DNA from: an uncultured Acidimicrobiaceae bacterium
GTDB lineage: Bacteria; Actinomycetota; Acidimicrobiia; Acidimicrobiales; Aldehydirespiratoraceae
Reading direction: 5' to 3'
DNA: 52,384 bases
Assembly (NCBI GenBank): GCA_913041415.1
Contig: CAJWHS010000008.1
Span: 1-52,384 of the forward strand
Part shown: positions 45,065-52,384 of the stretch, one piece after another
Layout: each line of letters opens with the position of its first letter
Numbering within the stretch: position 1 is the first letter of the stretch
Translations under genes and position numbers: made by a program
The notes under the pieces: model-generated
Databases searched by the model: none
Seen by the model: the letters and a program-made list of their open reading frames with translations, nothing else
What the model was told of the DNA's origin: nothing

Positions 45065-45991
45065 CTAGTAGCCGGCGCCGACGTCGACGGGGCCGATCAA
45101 CTCGTCGCCGGCGATCCAGCGGCCGACGTTGACCCGCACCCGGTCGGCGATCAGCGGGAGGCCCATCTCGGGGGTGTTGCCCACGTGCGGGGTGATAACA
45201 CAGTTGTCGAGTTCCCAGAGCGGGTGGCTGTCGGGAAGGGGCTCGGGGTCGGTGACGTCGAGCACGGCGCCGGCGATCATGCCCTCGCGCAGTGCAGTCA
45301 CGAGGTCGTCGGTGACGACGTGACCGCCGCGACCAGCATTGCAGAGCCACGCATCGCTGCGCATCGCTGCGAGCGTCTCGGCATCGACGATGTTGCGGGT
45401 CTCATCGGTGAGGGCGAGGGCGACGATGACGGCGTCGGCATCGGCGACGGCCTCGTGGAGGCGGTCGGTGGTGAGGGTGCGAGCAGCGCCGGGGACGGGG
45501 TCGGCGCTTCGTCGGACGACGGTGACGTCGCAGCCCCATGGCCCGATGAGTTCCATGAAGGATTCGGTGATCCCGCCGCCTCCGAGGATGGTGAGTTTCG
45601 CTCCGAGCAGGTTCTTGCCGTCCTGCACCGGCCAACTCGACGCCCGCACATAGCGGGGGATGTCGCGAACTGCCGTCAACAGGGCCGTCATGATCCATTC
45701 CGCCACGGGCGGGGCGTAGACCCCTTTGCCACAGGTCCATGTGTGGTCGTGGTCGAGGTGATGCTGGAAGGTTTCGATCCCCGCATAGGGAAGCTGGATC
45801 CACTCGACGCCGGGGCCGGCCTCGATGATGTTCGGGAACGCGTCGGCGGCGGCGGGATCGGCGAAGATGAGCGCGCTGGCCTGCTCGATCGGGACGACGG
45901 TGCCACCTGCAGCCTCGACGGCCTCGACCATGACGGCGTGCATCGCCGGGCGGGTGCTGGGTTCGACGGCGATCAGGTGACGTTCCGGCAC
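45065..45991 (-). CDS. D-isomer-specific 2-hydroxyacid dehydrogenase
   Basis: 308 residues from GTG 45991. NAD-binding loop as LTILGGGGITESF, and the catalytic set Arg in CNAGRGGHVV, Glu in DVTDPEPLPDSHPL and His in TPHVGNTPE. It reduces a 2-oxo acid or oxidises a D-2-hydroxy acid. The start is set by TAGCGT (46005-46000 on this strand) 8 bases upstream; a longer reading frame to 46048 has no family support. Substrate unknown. Confidence 0.88.
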   Translation of the reverse strand: MPERHLIAVEPSTRPAMHAVMVEAVEAAGGTVVPIEQASALIFADPAAADAFPNIIEAGPGVEWIQLPYAGIETFQHHLDHDHTWTCGKGVYAPPVAEWIMTALLTAVRDIPRYVRASSWPVQDGKNLLGAKLTILGGGGITESFMELIGPWGCDVTVVRRSADPVPGAARTLTTDRLHEAVADADAVIVALALTDETRNIVDAETLAAMRSDAWLCNAGRGGHVVTDDLVTALREGMIAGAVLDVTDPEPLPDSHPLWELDNCVITPHVGNTPEMGLPLIADRVRVNVGRWIAGDELIGPVDVGAGY

Positions 45992-46086
45992 GGACGAGGA
46001 CGCTACCGCGAGGAGCGAATGCCCGCGACAAATGCCTCGCCAGACCATCCCCGACCGAAGGCGCTCGCTGCGCGCAAGATGGCGAT

Positions 46087-46215
46087 ATGCACAACCCCGA
46101 ATACGACAGCGCCGACGAGTTCGGCGACGGTATCGATTGGGGCGACGAGCCTGAGATCGACGGTGCCGCCTCCTGCAACCGCGAGAACCCCGAGGAGTGC
46201 GAGGCCTGCCAGTAG
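46087..46215 (+). CDS. 42-residue acidic protein with Cys cluster
   Basis: MHNPEYDSADEFGDGIDWGD at the start, ending with three cysteines in CNRENPEECEACQ. Codon third positions are G/C-rich as in neighbouring genes. It fills the gap between two leftward genes. A metal-binding role is possible from the Cys spacing (C-x8-C-x2-C). No clear ribosome site or -10 is visible, so confidence is moderate. Confidence 0.45.
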   Translation: MHNPEYDSADEFGDGIDWGDEPEIDGAASCNRENPEECEACQ

Positions 46216-46224
46216 GCCAGAGTG

Positions 46225-46845
46225 TCAGTCGATCCCGTACTGACGATCGCCAGCGTCACCCAGCCCCGGAACGATGAATCCCACCTCGTTGAGATGCGAG
46301 TCGACTGCAGCAGTCACCACCCGGTCGAACGCGCCGGAGGTCCGGAGTGCCTCGATTCCCTCCGGAGCAGCGAGCAAGCAGATCAGCGTGACGGTGCCTG
46401 CGCCAGCCTTCTGAACCTGCTCTGCTGCGTAGATCGCCGAGCCGCCCGTTGCGAGCATCGGGTCGAGCAGATGGGCGGGGCGGCCCTCAAGCGCAGGGAT
46501 CGTGTTCATGTACACGGTCGGCTGCAGGGTCTCCTCGTCTCGTCGCAGTCCGAGGAAGCCCGTCTCCGAGCCCGGGAGCGCTTCCAGCCCGGCGTCGAGC
46601 ATGCCTAGGCCAGCCCGGAGGATCGGGATAAGGACGGGCTGGTCGACGAGTTCGATCCCGTCGGCTGGCCCCATCGGCGACTCGACCGTGACCGGCGTGG
46701 TCGGGATCGAACGGGCAGCCTCGAAGATCAACGCCCGAGCCACTTGGTGGAGGAGCTGACGAAAGCGGCGGCGATCGGTTGCGGCATCACGGAGTTCTGT
46801 GAGCTGGGCTGCGACCACGGGATGTTCGAGAACGTCGACGTGCAC
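46225..46845 (-). CDS. upp: Uracil phosphoribosyltransferase
   Basis: 206 residues from a GTG. Start VDVLEHPVVAAQLTELRD, then VLIPILRAGLGMLDAGLEALP, the PRPP motif LDPMLATGGSA and the uracil-specific C-terminus GFIVPGLGDAGDRQYG. Converts uracil and PRPP to UMP. Next to adenosine deaminase, indicating nucleobase salvage. The 37-base gap to add suggests a shared transcript. Confidence 0.95.
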   Translation of the reverse strand: MHVDVLEHPVVAAQLTELRDAATDRRRFRQLLHQVARALIFEAARSIPTTPVTVESPMGPADGIELVDQPVLIPILRAGLGMLDAGLEALPGSETGFLGLRRDEETLQPTVYMNTIPALEGRPAHLLDPMLATGGSAIYAAEQVQKAGAGTVTLICLLAAPEGIEALRTSGAFDRVVTAAVDSHLNEVGFIVPGLGDAGDRQYGID

Positions 46846-46882
46846 GTCACGAGCATGCCACGGTCCACCGTCCGAGTTTCAG

Positions 46883-48001
46883 TCAGAGTGGCAGCTCAAC
46901 CTGCCAGGCCTCGAGCGGTGCGTAGTGGGGCTTGATGATCTGCTCGATGATCTGCAGCCGATCCCGGAACGGAAGGAAGCTCGACTTCATTGCGTTGACC
47001 GTGAGCCAACGGAGCCGAGCCCAGTCGTACCCGAAGGCGTCGACCAGCGCTGCCATCTCCGAGCTCATCGTGACACCTGACATCAGGCGGTTGTCGGTGT
47101 TGACCGTGACCCGGAAGCGCAGCGCCACAAGCTTGTCGATCGGGTGGTCCTCGATGCGCTCGACCACACCCGTGTTGACGTTGGAGGTGGGGCACACCTC
47201 GAGCGGTATGCGAGCATCGCGCAGGAAGTGGCTCAACCGGCCGAGCTGGGACTCACCGCCGGGCGTGGTGGTCCAATCCTCGACAATGCGGATGCCATGG
47301 CCCAACCGTTCGGCGCCGCAGTACTGCACGGCCTTCCAGATCGAGCGGGGTCCGTAGGCCTCGCCGGCGTGGATCGTGACGTGGAAGTTTTCTCGTTGGC
47401 AGTACTGAAACGCCAACAGGTGGTCGTCAGGCGGAAATCCGTCTTCGGGGCCGGCGATGTCGAAGCCGACAACACCGTGATCACGATGGCGGATGGCCGC
47501 CTGGGCGATCTCGAGGCCTCGATCGAGATGGCGCATCGCCGAGCAGATGATGCGGATCGTGAGGTCGGTTCCGCTGGCGCCGGCCTCGAAGCCGGTGATG
47601 ACCGCCTCGATCACTGCATCGAGCGAGAGTCCCCGCTCGGTGTGTAGCTCTGGCGCGAACCGAATCTCGGCGTATACGACGCCGTCGGCGGTGAGATCCT
47701 CGGCGCATTCACGGGCGACTCGTTCGATCGCCGGGGCGGTCTGCATCACGCCCACGGTGTGAGCGAACGTCTCCAGGTACAGGGTGAGGTCCTTGCGGTT
47801 GGCGCCTCGCAGCATCCATGCGGCGAGTTCGTCGGCGTCGGCGGTGGGGAGATCGGCGTAGCCGGTTTCGTCTGCAAGTTCGATGATCGTCGAGGGGCGC
47901 AGGCCGCCGTCGAGGTGGTCATGGAGCAGGACCTTGGGTGCTCGGCGGATGCGCTCAAGCGTGGGGGGCCCGACGTCCGGGCCGTTCAGGGGGGTTTCCA
48001 T
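46883..48001 (-). CDS. add: Adenosine deaminase
   Basis: 372 residues. Metal ligands HDHLDGGLRP (His27, His29), the substrate loop HAGEAYGPRS (His and catalytic Glu), CPTSNVNTG and NTDNRLMSG (catalytic Asp). It turns adenosine or deoxyadenosine into inosine. Actinobacterial members share this GGLRP form. Upstream on this strand a GATAAT/TAATCT box lies 5-7 bases before the ATG. Divergent from an MFS transporter. Confidence 0.94.
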   Translation of the reverse strand: METPLNGPDVGPPTLERIRRAPKVLLHDHLDGGLRPSTIIELADETGYADLPTADADELAAWMLRGANRKDLTLYLETFAHTVGVMQTAPAIERVARECAEDLTADGVVYAEIRFAPELHTERGLSLDAVIEAVITGFEAGASGTDLTIRIICSAMRHLDRGLEIAQAAIRHRDHGVVGFDIAGPEDGFPPDDHLLAFQYCQRENFHVTIHAGEAYGPRSIWKAVQYCGAERLGHGIRIVEDWTTTPGGESQLGRLSHFLRDARIPLEVCPTSNVNTGVVERIEDHPIDKLVALRFRVTVNTDNRLMSGVTMSSEMAALVDAFGYDWARLRWLTVNAMKSSFLPFRDRLQIIEQIIKPHYAPLEAWQVELPL

Positions 48002-48006
48002 ACCTC

Positions 48007-48028
48007 AGATTATCGCTGGGGGTAGGGT
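48007..48028. promoter_or_regulatory. Face-to-face leaderless promoters of add and the MFS gene
   Basis: Only 33 bases separate the two starts. TAGGGT (48023-48028) is 6 bases before the MFS ATG; on the other strand GATAAT (48014-48009) is 7 bases before the add ATG. The two -10 regions nearly touch, so the genes cannot be fully transcribed from both at once without interference. Confidence 0.5.
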
Positions 48029-48034
48029 CCCGGA

Positions 48035-49204
48035 ATGTCGATGCGGCGCAGTCTTCTCGGCGTCGTCCTGGTCTCCGCCATGGCCGCGTCGAGCTTCTCC
48101 ATCTTTGCGATCGCTGTGCTGGCTTCGCCGATCATCGACGACCTCGGGATCAGCCGGACCCAGCTCGGCCTCATCGTTTCGGTCAACACCGGCCTCGGGG
48201 CGCTCTCGGCGCCCCTTTCGGGTCGGTTGACCGACCGCATCGGGCCGCGGCGCGCCGTGTTGATCCTGCTAGCGCTATCGGCCGTGTCGATGACGATCAT
48301 GGGTCTGGCACGGCATCCCGGGATCCTGCTTCTCTCCAGCATCGTGGCCGGCCTGCCACATGGATGGGGCAACCCCGCCACGAATGCGCTGATCGCCTCA
48401 ACCCTCGAGCCAGGTCAGCGAGGTGTGATGACCGGAATCAAGCAGAGCGGAGTGACCCTCGCCATTTTCGTCGCCGGCATTTCCCTGCCGGCGCTCGAGG
48501 GTGTCTGGGACTGGCAGGCTGCATGTCTCGTGTTCGGCGTGGTGTTCGCTGCGTTCGTGGTGATGGCCTGGATCCTCCTCCCCGCCGACGTCGGCCCGCC
48601 TCGGTCCGCCACAGTCACGGTCCATGAACGCTCACCCCTCTCGCCGTTCATCTATCGACTCGGGCTCTACGCCCTGCTGATGGGACTCGCCGGCGGCGCC
48701 ATCGGCCGCTTTCTGCCCCTCTTCGCCGAGGAAAAACTTGGCTACAGTCTGGCGGTCGCCGGATTCGCCGCATCACTGTCGGGTCTGCTCGGTATGGGCT
48801 TCCGCATCGCCGCCGCTCGAATGGCCGAGACTCGCATCGCCCCGTCGGCGCTGCTGGTGCAACTGTCCTCCGTTGCGGTGGTGTCGTCGTTGCTGCTCGC
48901 CCTTTCGGTGCCGTTCGGTCGATGGCTGCTGTGGCCGGCCGTCGTGCTCTATGCGGCCGGCCACACCGCCTGGAACGCCGTGGCCAACCTGACGGTGATC
49001 ATGAGGGTCGAACAACGCGACGCCGGTCGCGCGTCGGGTATGATCATCCTCGGCTTCTTGATGGGCCTGACGATCGCGGGTCCTTTGACGGGTGCGCTCG
49101 TCGACGCCACCGGCCGTTACGAACTCGTCTGGTGGGCTTCGGCAGCACTGGCGGCGGTGTCAGCTGCGGTGCTCGCCGCTCGCAGGCGGCCGCAGCATCG
49201 GTAG
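48035..49204 (+). CDS. Major facilitator superfamily transporter
   Basis: 389 residues with 12 predicted membrane helices. The loop 2-3 signature is GRLTDRIGPRRAV, and a second-half counterpart is weaker. The start VVLVSAMAASSFSIFAIAVL and IKQSGVTLAIFVAG resemble the cyanate/sugar-type MFS group. Substrate unknown; the divergent add gene hints at a purine link, unproven. The last 45 bases overlap the end of the opposite GNAT gene. Confidence 0.88.
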   Translation: MSMRRSLLGVVLVSAMAASSFSIFAIAVLASPIIDDLGISRTQLGLIVSVNTGLGALSAPLSGRLTDRIGPRRAVLILLALSAVSMTIMGLARHPGILLLSSIVAGLPHGWGNPATNALIASTLEPGQRGVMTGIKQSGVTLAIFVAGISLPALEGVWDWQAACLVFGVVFAAFVVMAWILLPADVGPPRSATVTVHERSPLSPFIYRLGLYALLMGLAGGAIGRFLPLFAEEKLGYSLAVAGFAASLSGLLGMGFRIAAARMAETRIAPSALLVQLSSVAVVSSLLLALSVPFGRWLLWPAVVLYAAGHTAWNAVANLTVIMRVEQRDAGRASGMIILGFLMGLTIAGPLTGALVDATGRYELVWWASAALAAVSAAVLAARRRPQHR

Positions 49205-49759
49205 CAGCGCCACGCCGTCGGCGAACCGGATCGTTGTGAGCTGCTCGAACCCGTGGCGGGCGTACAGCGCTGCGCTTCGGGGCGTAGTGGCTTCCAGGTA
49301 GGCCGCAATCGATTCTGCGTCGCAGATCCGGAGGACCCGTTCGAGCAAGAGCGAGCCGAGGCCTTGCCCTCGGGCTGTGGTTCGGGCGCCGATGAACTGC
49401 AGGTAGAAGTGAGGCTCGTCCGGGTGCCACTCGGCCATCTCGATGAAGTGAGGTATTGCAGCCTCCATTCGTTCGGGAATGCCGCGCGCTCCGAAGAAAC
49501 CCGACATCGCCTCGGTGTCGGTGGTGATGCCGGGCGGACTCCACAGCGCTGCGCCGAGTTCCTCGACCACATAGGTGTGCCCGTTCACTACGAAGGCGTC
49601 GTAGGCGATGGTCATGACCTCGACCATGAGGTCGTGTTCGGCGCGCCGGCCGTCGATGTCGAAGAGATGAGCGAAGATCGGGTCGGTCGCGAACGCGTCG
49701 GCGAGCGTCGCAATCGCCGTCTCGCGATCGCGTGGAGTTGCGTGCCGAGCGAGGCTCAC
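49160..49759 (-). CDS. GNAT-family N-acetyltransferase
   Basis: 199 residues from a GTG that overlaps the PhyH stop (GTGA). Acetyl-CoA loop ARTTARGQGLGSLLLERVL, then ESIAAYLEATTPRSAALYAR with HGFEQL, the typical C-terminal GNAT pattern. Last gene of the leftward permease-PhyH-GNAT unit. Substrate unknown. Confidence 0.86.
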   Translation of the reverse strand: MSLARHATPRDRETAIATLADAFATDPIFAHLFDIDGRRAEHDLMVEVMTIAYDAFVVNGHTYVVEELGAALWSPPGITTDTEAMSGFFGARGIPERMEAAIPHFIEMAEWHPDEPHFYLQFIGARTTARGQGLGSLLLERVLRICDAESIAAYLEATTPRSAALYARHGFEQLTTIRFADGVALLPMLRPPASGEHRS

Positions 49760-50601
49760 GCGAAGCCCCGCAGCGGGAGCTCTAGGGGCCGACGCAGCCA
49801 GTTGTCGGCCGGGTAGTCGGCCACGCCGTCGATCACGTGCAGCGTGTAGGCGTGCCGACTACGGCTCGAGGTGTTGGGGGCACTCCAATGGGGGAGTGTG
49901 CCGTGCAGCAGGACGAGCGTGCCGACGTCGGCCTCGAGCGGCACGAGATCGTCGGTGGCGTAGGGCTCCGGGTCGAGGGTCTCCATCCTGGCTTCGGTGA
50001 GGTCAGGGGCCATCCGGTACCGATACTTCACCGGGATGCGGTGACCACCCGGGTGGACCCAGAGACAGCCGTTCTCTTGCGTGGCGTCCTCGATGGCGAA
50101 CCAGAAGCCGATCACCGACTGGGGTTCGGTCCAGAGAAACGTGTGGTCGCAATGGAGACTGACCTCACCTCCGATACCGGGCTGCTTGAAGATGTACATC
50201 GACTGGATCAGCTGTGGGTCCCCGAAGCCGAGATCGGCGGCGACCGCTGCCAGCTGCGGTGTGCGACTGAAGGTCTCGAACGCCGGGTCGAGGTCGTGCA
50301 TGGCGTGGCCGAGCTTGTTGACCGCCAGCCGCAGGGGCACGGTGAGCATTCCGTTGTCGACGGCGCCGTCCTCGAAGAACCAGCGGACCTTGTCGCCCGA
50401 GTCGAGGAACCAATCGTCGTCACCGTGAGCCTGCTCAGAGGTATCGAAGACGGTGAGGCCGGCCCCGTCGGAGGGGTCGATCTCGTCGAGGAGTTCCTCG
50501 ATGTGAGCCTTCAGTTCGTCACAGCGCTCCCGTGACACGAAGTCAGGGAGGATAAGAAACCCGTCGCGTTCGAATGTTGCCAACTGCTCGGGGGAGAGCA
50601 T
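49756..50601 (-). CDS. Phytanoyl-CoA dioxygenase (PhyH) family Fe(II)/2-oxoglutarate oxygenase
   Basis: 281 residues from ATG 50601. Start QLATFERDGFLILPDFVSRE, the iron site HCDHTFLW (His-x-Asp) and the distal His in LVLLHGTLPHWS; the Arg in SSRSRHAYTLHV likely binds 2-oxoglutarate. It would hydroxylate a small molecule. It starts two bases after the ABC permease stop, so it belongs to that transport operon and may act on the imported compound. Confidence 0.88.
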   Translation of the reverse strand: MLSPEQLATFERDGFLILPDFVSRERCDELKAHIEELLDEIDPSDGAGLTVFDTSEQAHGDDDWFLDSGDKVRWFFEDGAVDNGMLTVPLRLAVNKLGHAMHDLDPAFETFSRTPQLAAVAADLGFGDPQLIQSMYIFKQPGIGGEVSLHCDHTFLWTEPQSVIGFWFAIEDATQENGCLWVHPGGHRIPVKYRYRMAPDLTEARMETLDPEPYATDDLVPLEADVGTLVLLHGTLPHWSAPNTSSRSRHAYTLHVIDGVADYPADNWLRRPLELPLRGFA

Positions 50602-50603
50602 GA

Positions 50604-51845
50604 TCAGGTTTCGCCCTTGCGGTACGGCTGTCCGAGACTCACCGGCATGCGCAGTCGCTGGGCGAAGAAGACCAGCACGAGGAGCACGACGACATAGGGC
50701 AGCGTGTTCGACCACCAGCTGGGAACGGTGTCGGCCACGATCCACCAGAACAGCGCAGCGAAACCGAGGATGGCAGCAAGGATCGTGTCGGTGCGGTTCT
50801 TGCGGCTGAAGGCCCAGATGCCCACGGCAGTGAAGGCGATTGCGTTCACCAGCAACATGGCGTGAGACGCCGTGCCGTCAAGATCGCGAAGATCGAGACC
50901 GAACACGTAGCCAAACAGCAAGGCACCGAGCAGCACGCCACCGGGACGCCAGTTGCCGAAGATCAGCGCAGCGAGACCGATGAAGCCTCGACCGGCGGAA
51001 TTGCCGCCCTGGAACAGGCCCGACAGCTCTGTGGAGATGAAGGCACCACCAAGGCCGGCGAGGCCACCGGACATGATCACGGCGATGTACTTGTACCGGA
51101 TGATGTTGATGCCCTGAGCCTCACCGGCCGAGGGCATCTCGCCACAGATCCGCACCCGCAAACCGAAACGGGTACGCCAGATCACAAACGCCGTGATCGG
51201 CACCAGGGCAATGGCGATGATCGCAACCCAGCTCGTGCCCCGCAAAAGACCGCGAGACAGCTGAGCGATGTCGGAGAGATACCAGATCTCCCATTGGCTG
51301 ATCGTGAGCAGCCAGTCAGGTGATTCCCATCCGAAGATGGTGCCGCCCGCAAGGAAGGGGACGTCCCAGTCGCCAACTGCGCTGGTGCGCGGCGAAGTGG
51401 TGGGGGAGTCCCAGATCTCCTCAGACAGATATCTCGTGATCGCAGGCGCCAAGATGTTGATCGCCACGCCGGAGATGATGTGGTCAACCTGGAAGGTCAC
51501 CGTCGCGATTGCGTGGAGCAGGCCGCCGATCATGCCGCCGGCGATGCCAATGGCCAGGCCCCACCAGGCGCCGTAATTGATCGAGCCCCAGGCGCCGAAC
51601 CACATACCGAGGATCAACATGCCCTCGAGGCCGATATTGACGACTCCGGCCCGTTCGGAGAAAAGGCCACCGAGACCAGCGAGGAAGATCGGCACGGCGA
51701 AACGGAGCATCTCGCGAGCGGTGGCGACCTGGGTGAGGCGTTCGGTATCGCTGATCGTCTGGACGAGGGTGAGCAAGAAGACGCCTAGGGCGGCATATAG
51801 CGCCCACCGGGCCCAGGCGGGCATGCGAGCGAGGGTCGCAATCAT
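50604..51845 (-). CDS. ABC transporter permease, nucleoside/simple-sugar type (second permease)
   Basis: 413 residues, about ten membrane helices. The family motif ERAGVVNIGLEGMLILG is clear, as in YufQ/NupQ-like permeases that work with BMP-type binding proteins. The region IGLAALIFGNWRPGGVLLGALLFG is the conserved cytoplasmic contact. Start overlaps the stop of the upstream permease (ATGA). Ends with charged C-terminal tail QRLRMPVSLGQPYRKGET. Confidence 0.9.
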   Translation of the reverse strand: MIATLARMPAWARWALYAALGVFLLTLVQTISDTERLTQVATAREMLRFAVPIFLAGLGGLFSERAGVVNIGLEGMLILGMWFGAWGSINYGAWWGLAIGIAGGMIGGLLHAIATVTFQVDHIISGVAINILAPAITRYLSEEIWDSPTTSPRTSAVGDWDVPFLAGGTIFGWESPDWLLTISQWEIWYLSDIAQLSRGLLRGTSWVAIIAIALVPITAFVIWRTRFGLRVRICGEMPSAGEAQGINIIRYKYIAVIMSGGLAGLGGAFISTELSGLFQGGNSAGRGFIGLAALIFGNWRPGGVLLGALLFGYVFGLDLRDLDGTASHAMLLVNAIAFTAVGIWAFSRKNRTDTILAAILGFAALFWWIVADTVPSWWSNTLPYVVVLLVLVFFAQRLRMPVSLGQPYRKGET

Positions 51846-52384
51846 GACGGGACCACTTCTCGCTCGGTGGCCAACGCTTCGGCGGCCTCGCGCGCCTCGT
51901 CTCGTTCTCGTAACCGGTTAGCGACGCCGTAGGCGATCACAGCGCTGAGCAAGACGATGCCCTGCATGATCACTGCAATTTCTCGGGAGGCGGCTCCGGT
52001 CGAGTCGAGCACACCCGACGAAACGTCAAGGAAGGCGAACAGCAATGCGGCGAAGGCCATGCCGCCCGGGTTGTTGCGGCCGAGGAGCGCAACGCCGATG
52101 CCTTGGAAGCCGAGACCCTGGATGGGGTCGGGGGGAAACTTACCGGTGTCGGCGAGTTCGACCATGCCGATCAGGCCTGCGACTGCTCCCGACAGCATCA
52201 TGGCGGCGAGCACCATGCGCTTCGGCGGGACGCCTCCCGCGCGGGCGGCGAACGGGTTGATGCCGCTGGCCCGGAGGTCAAAACCGAAGCGGGTGCGGTT
52301 CAGCAGAACGTAGTAGGCGATACCGACGAGAACGGCGACGAGGAACATGCCGGTGAGGTCCTTGCCCTGGCCAACCTCTCTCGT
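51842..52384 (-). CDS. ABC transporter permease, nucleoside/simple-sugar type (first permease, truncated by the right edge)
   Basis: The C-terminal 180 residues are visible; the frame is still open at the edge. RTRFGFDLRASGINPFAARAGGV and IGVALLGRNNPGGMAFAALLFAF are typical of the YufP/NupP-like partner of the gene that follows. The end is a charged helix rich in Arg and Glu. ATPase and lipoprotein binding subunits should lie beyond the window. Confidence 0.88.
   Translation of the reverse strand, partial: TREVGQGKDLTGMFLVAVLVGIAYYVLLNRTRFGFDLRASGINPFAARAGGVPPKRMVLAAMMLSGAVAGLIGMVELADTGKFPPDPIQGLGFQGIGVALLGRNNPGGMAFAALLFAFLDVSSGVLDSTGAASREIAVIMQGIVLLSAVIAYGVANRLRERDEAREAAEALATEREVVPS

Overview
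The window is GC-rich bacterial DNA with dense genes, many ATGA/GTGA/TAATG start-stop overlaps, GTG and TTG starts and many TANNNT -10 boxes placed just in front of start codons. Gene order (ffh-rpsP-khpA-rimM-trmD-rplS, xerC-rpsB-tsf-pyrH-frr-cdsA-dxr-rseP-ispG, rimP-nusA-ylxR-infB-rbfA-truB-ribF), an F420-type LLM oxidoreductase and SCP-x/DUF35 lipid genes point to an actinobacterium, most likely class Acidimicrobiia. That placement is inference from gene content and order.

Layout. 1-800: a divergent GntR regulator (cut by the edge) and a PII protein with a shared repeated motif. 900-7300: acyl-CoA chemistry (CoA ligase, LLM oxidoreductase, DUF35 protein, two thiolase-like proteins), interrupted by an ArsC-family gene whose catalytic cysteine codon is TGA followed by a bacterial SECIS-like hairpin, a likely selenoprotein. 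7400-11500: two-component system, acetyltransferase, HtrA protease. 11500-17340: SRP receptor and SRP54, then the rpsP-rplS ribosome-maturation operon. 17340-18970: an eroded region holding a doubly broken yraN, a comM'-'dprA deletion scar, two tiny coupled genes and a c-type cytochrome lipoprotein. 18970-28900: xerC, translation factors, UMP kinase, CDP-DAG synthase, MEP-pathway genes dxr and ispG around a site-2 protease. 28900-36200: the rimP-nusA-infB operon behind a leader hairpin, then truB and ribF. 36200-38050: riboflavin synthase and a RibBA fusion whose DHBP-synthase half has lost its acidic active-site residues. 38000-41700: divergent aminopeptidase N and PfkB kinase. 41700-44500: TetR regulator with a palindromic operator in its own promoter, a diiron ferritin-like protein and a dienoyl-CoA isomerase. 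44500-52384: unknown protein, 2-hydroxyacid dehydrogenase, a 42-residue Cys protein, nucleobase/nucleoside salvage (upp, add), MFS transporter, and a leftward operon of two ABC permeases of the nucleoside/simple-sugar type, a PhyH dioxygenase and a GNAT acetyltransferase.

The most notable points are the probable selenocysteine ArsC protein, the recurrent leaderless-promoter layout (a TANNNT box 6-9 nt before ATG/GTG at more than a dozen genes), the scar where comM and dprA were lost, and the degenerate RibBA. No tRNA, rRNA, insertion sequence, integrase of a mobile element or CRISPR array was seen.
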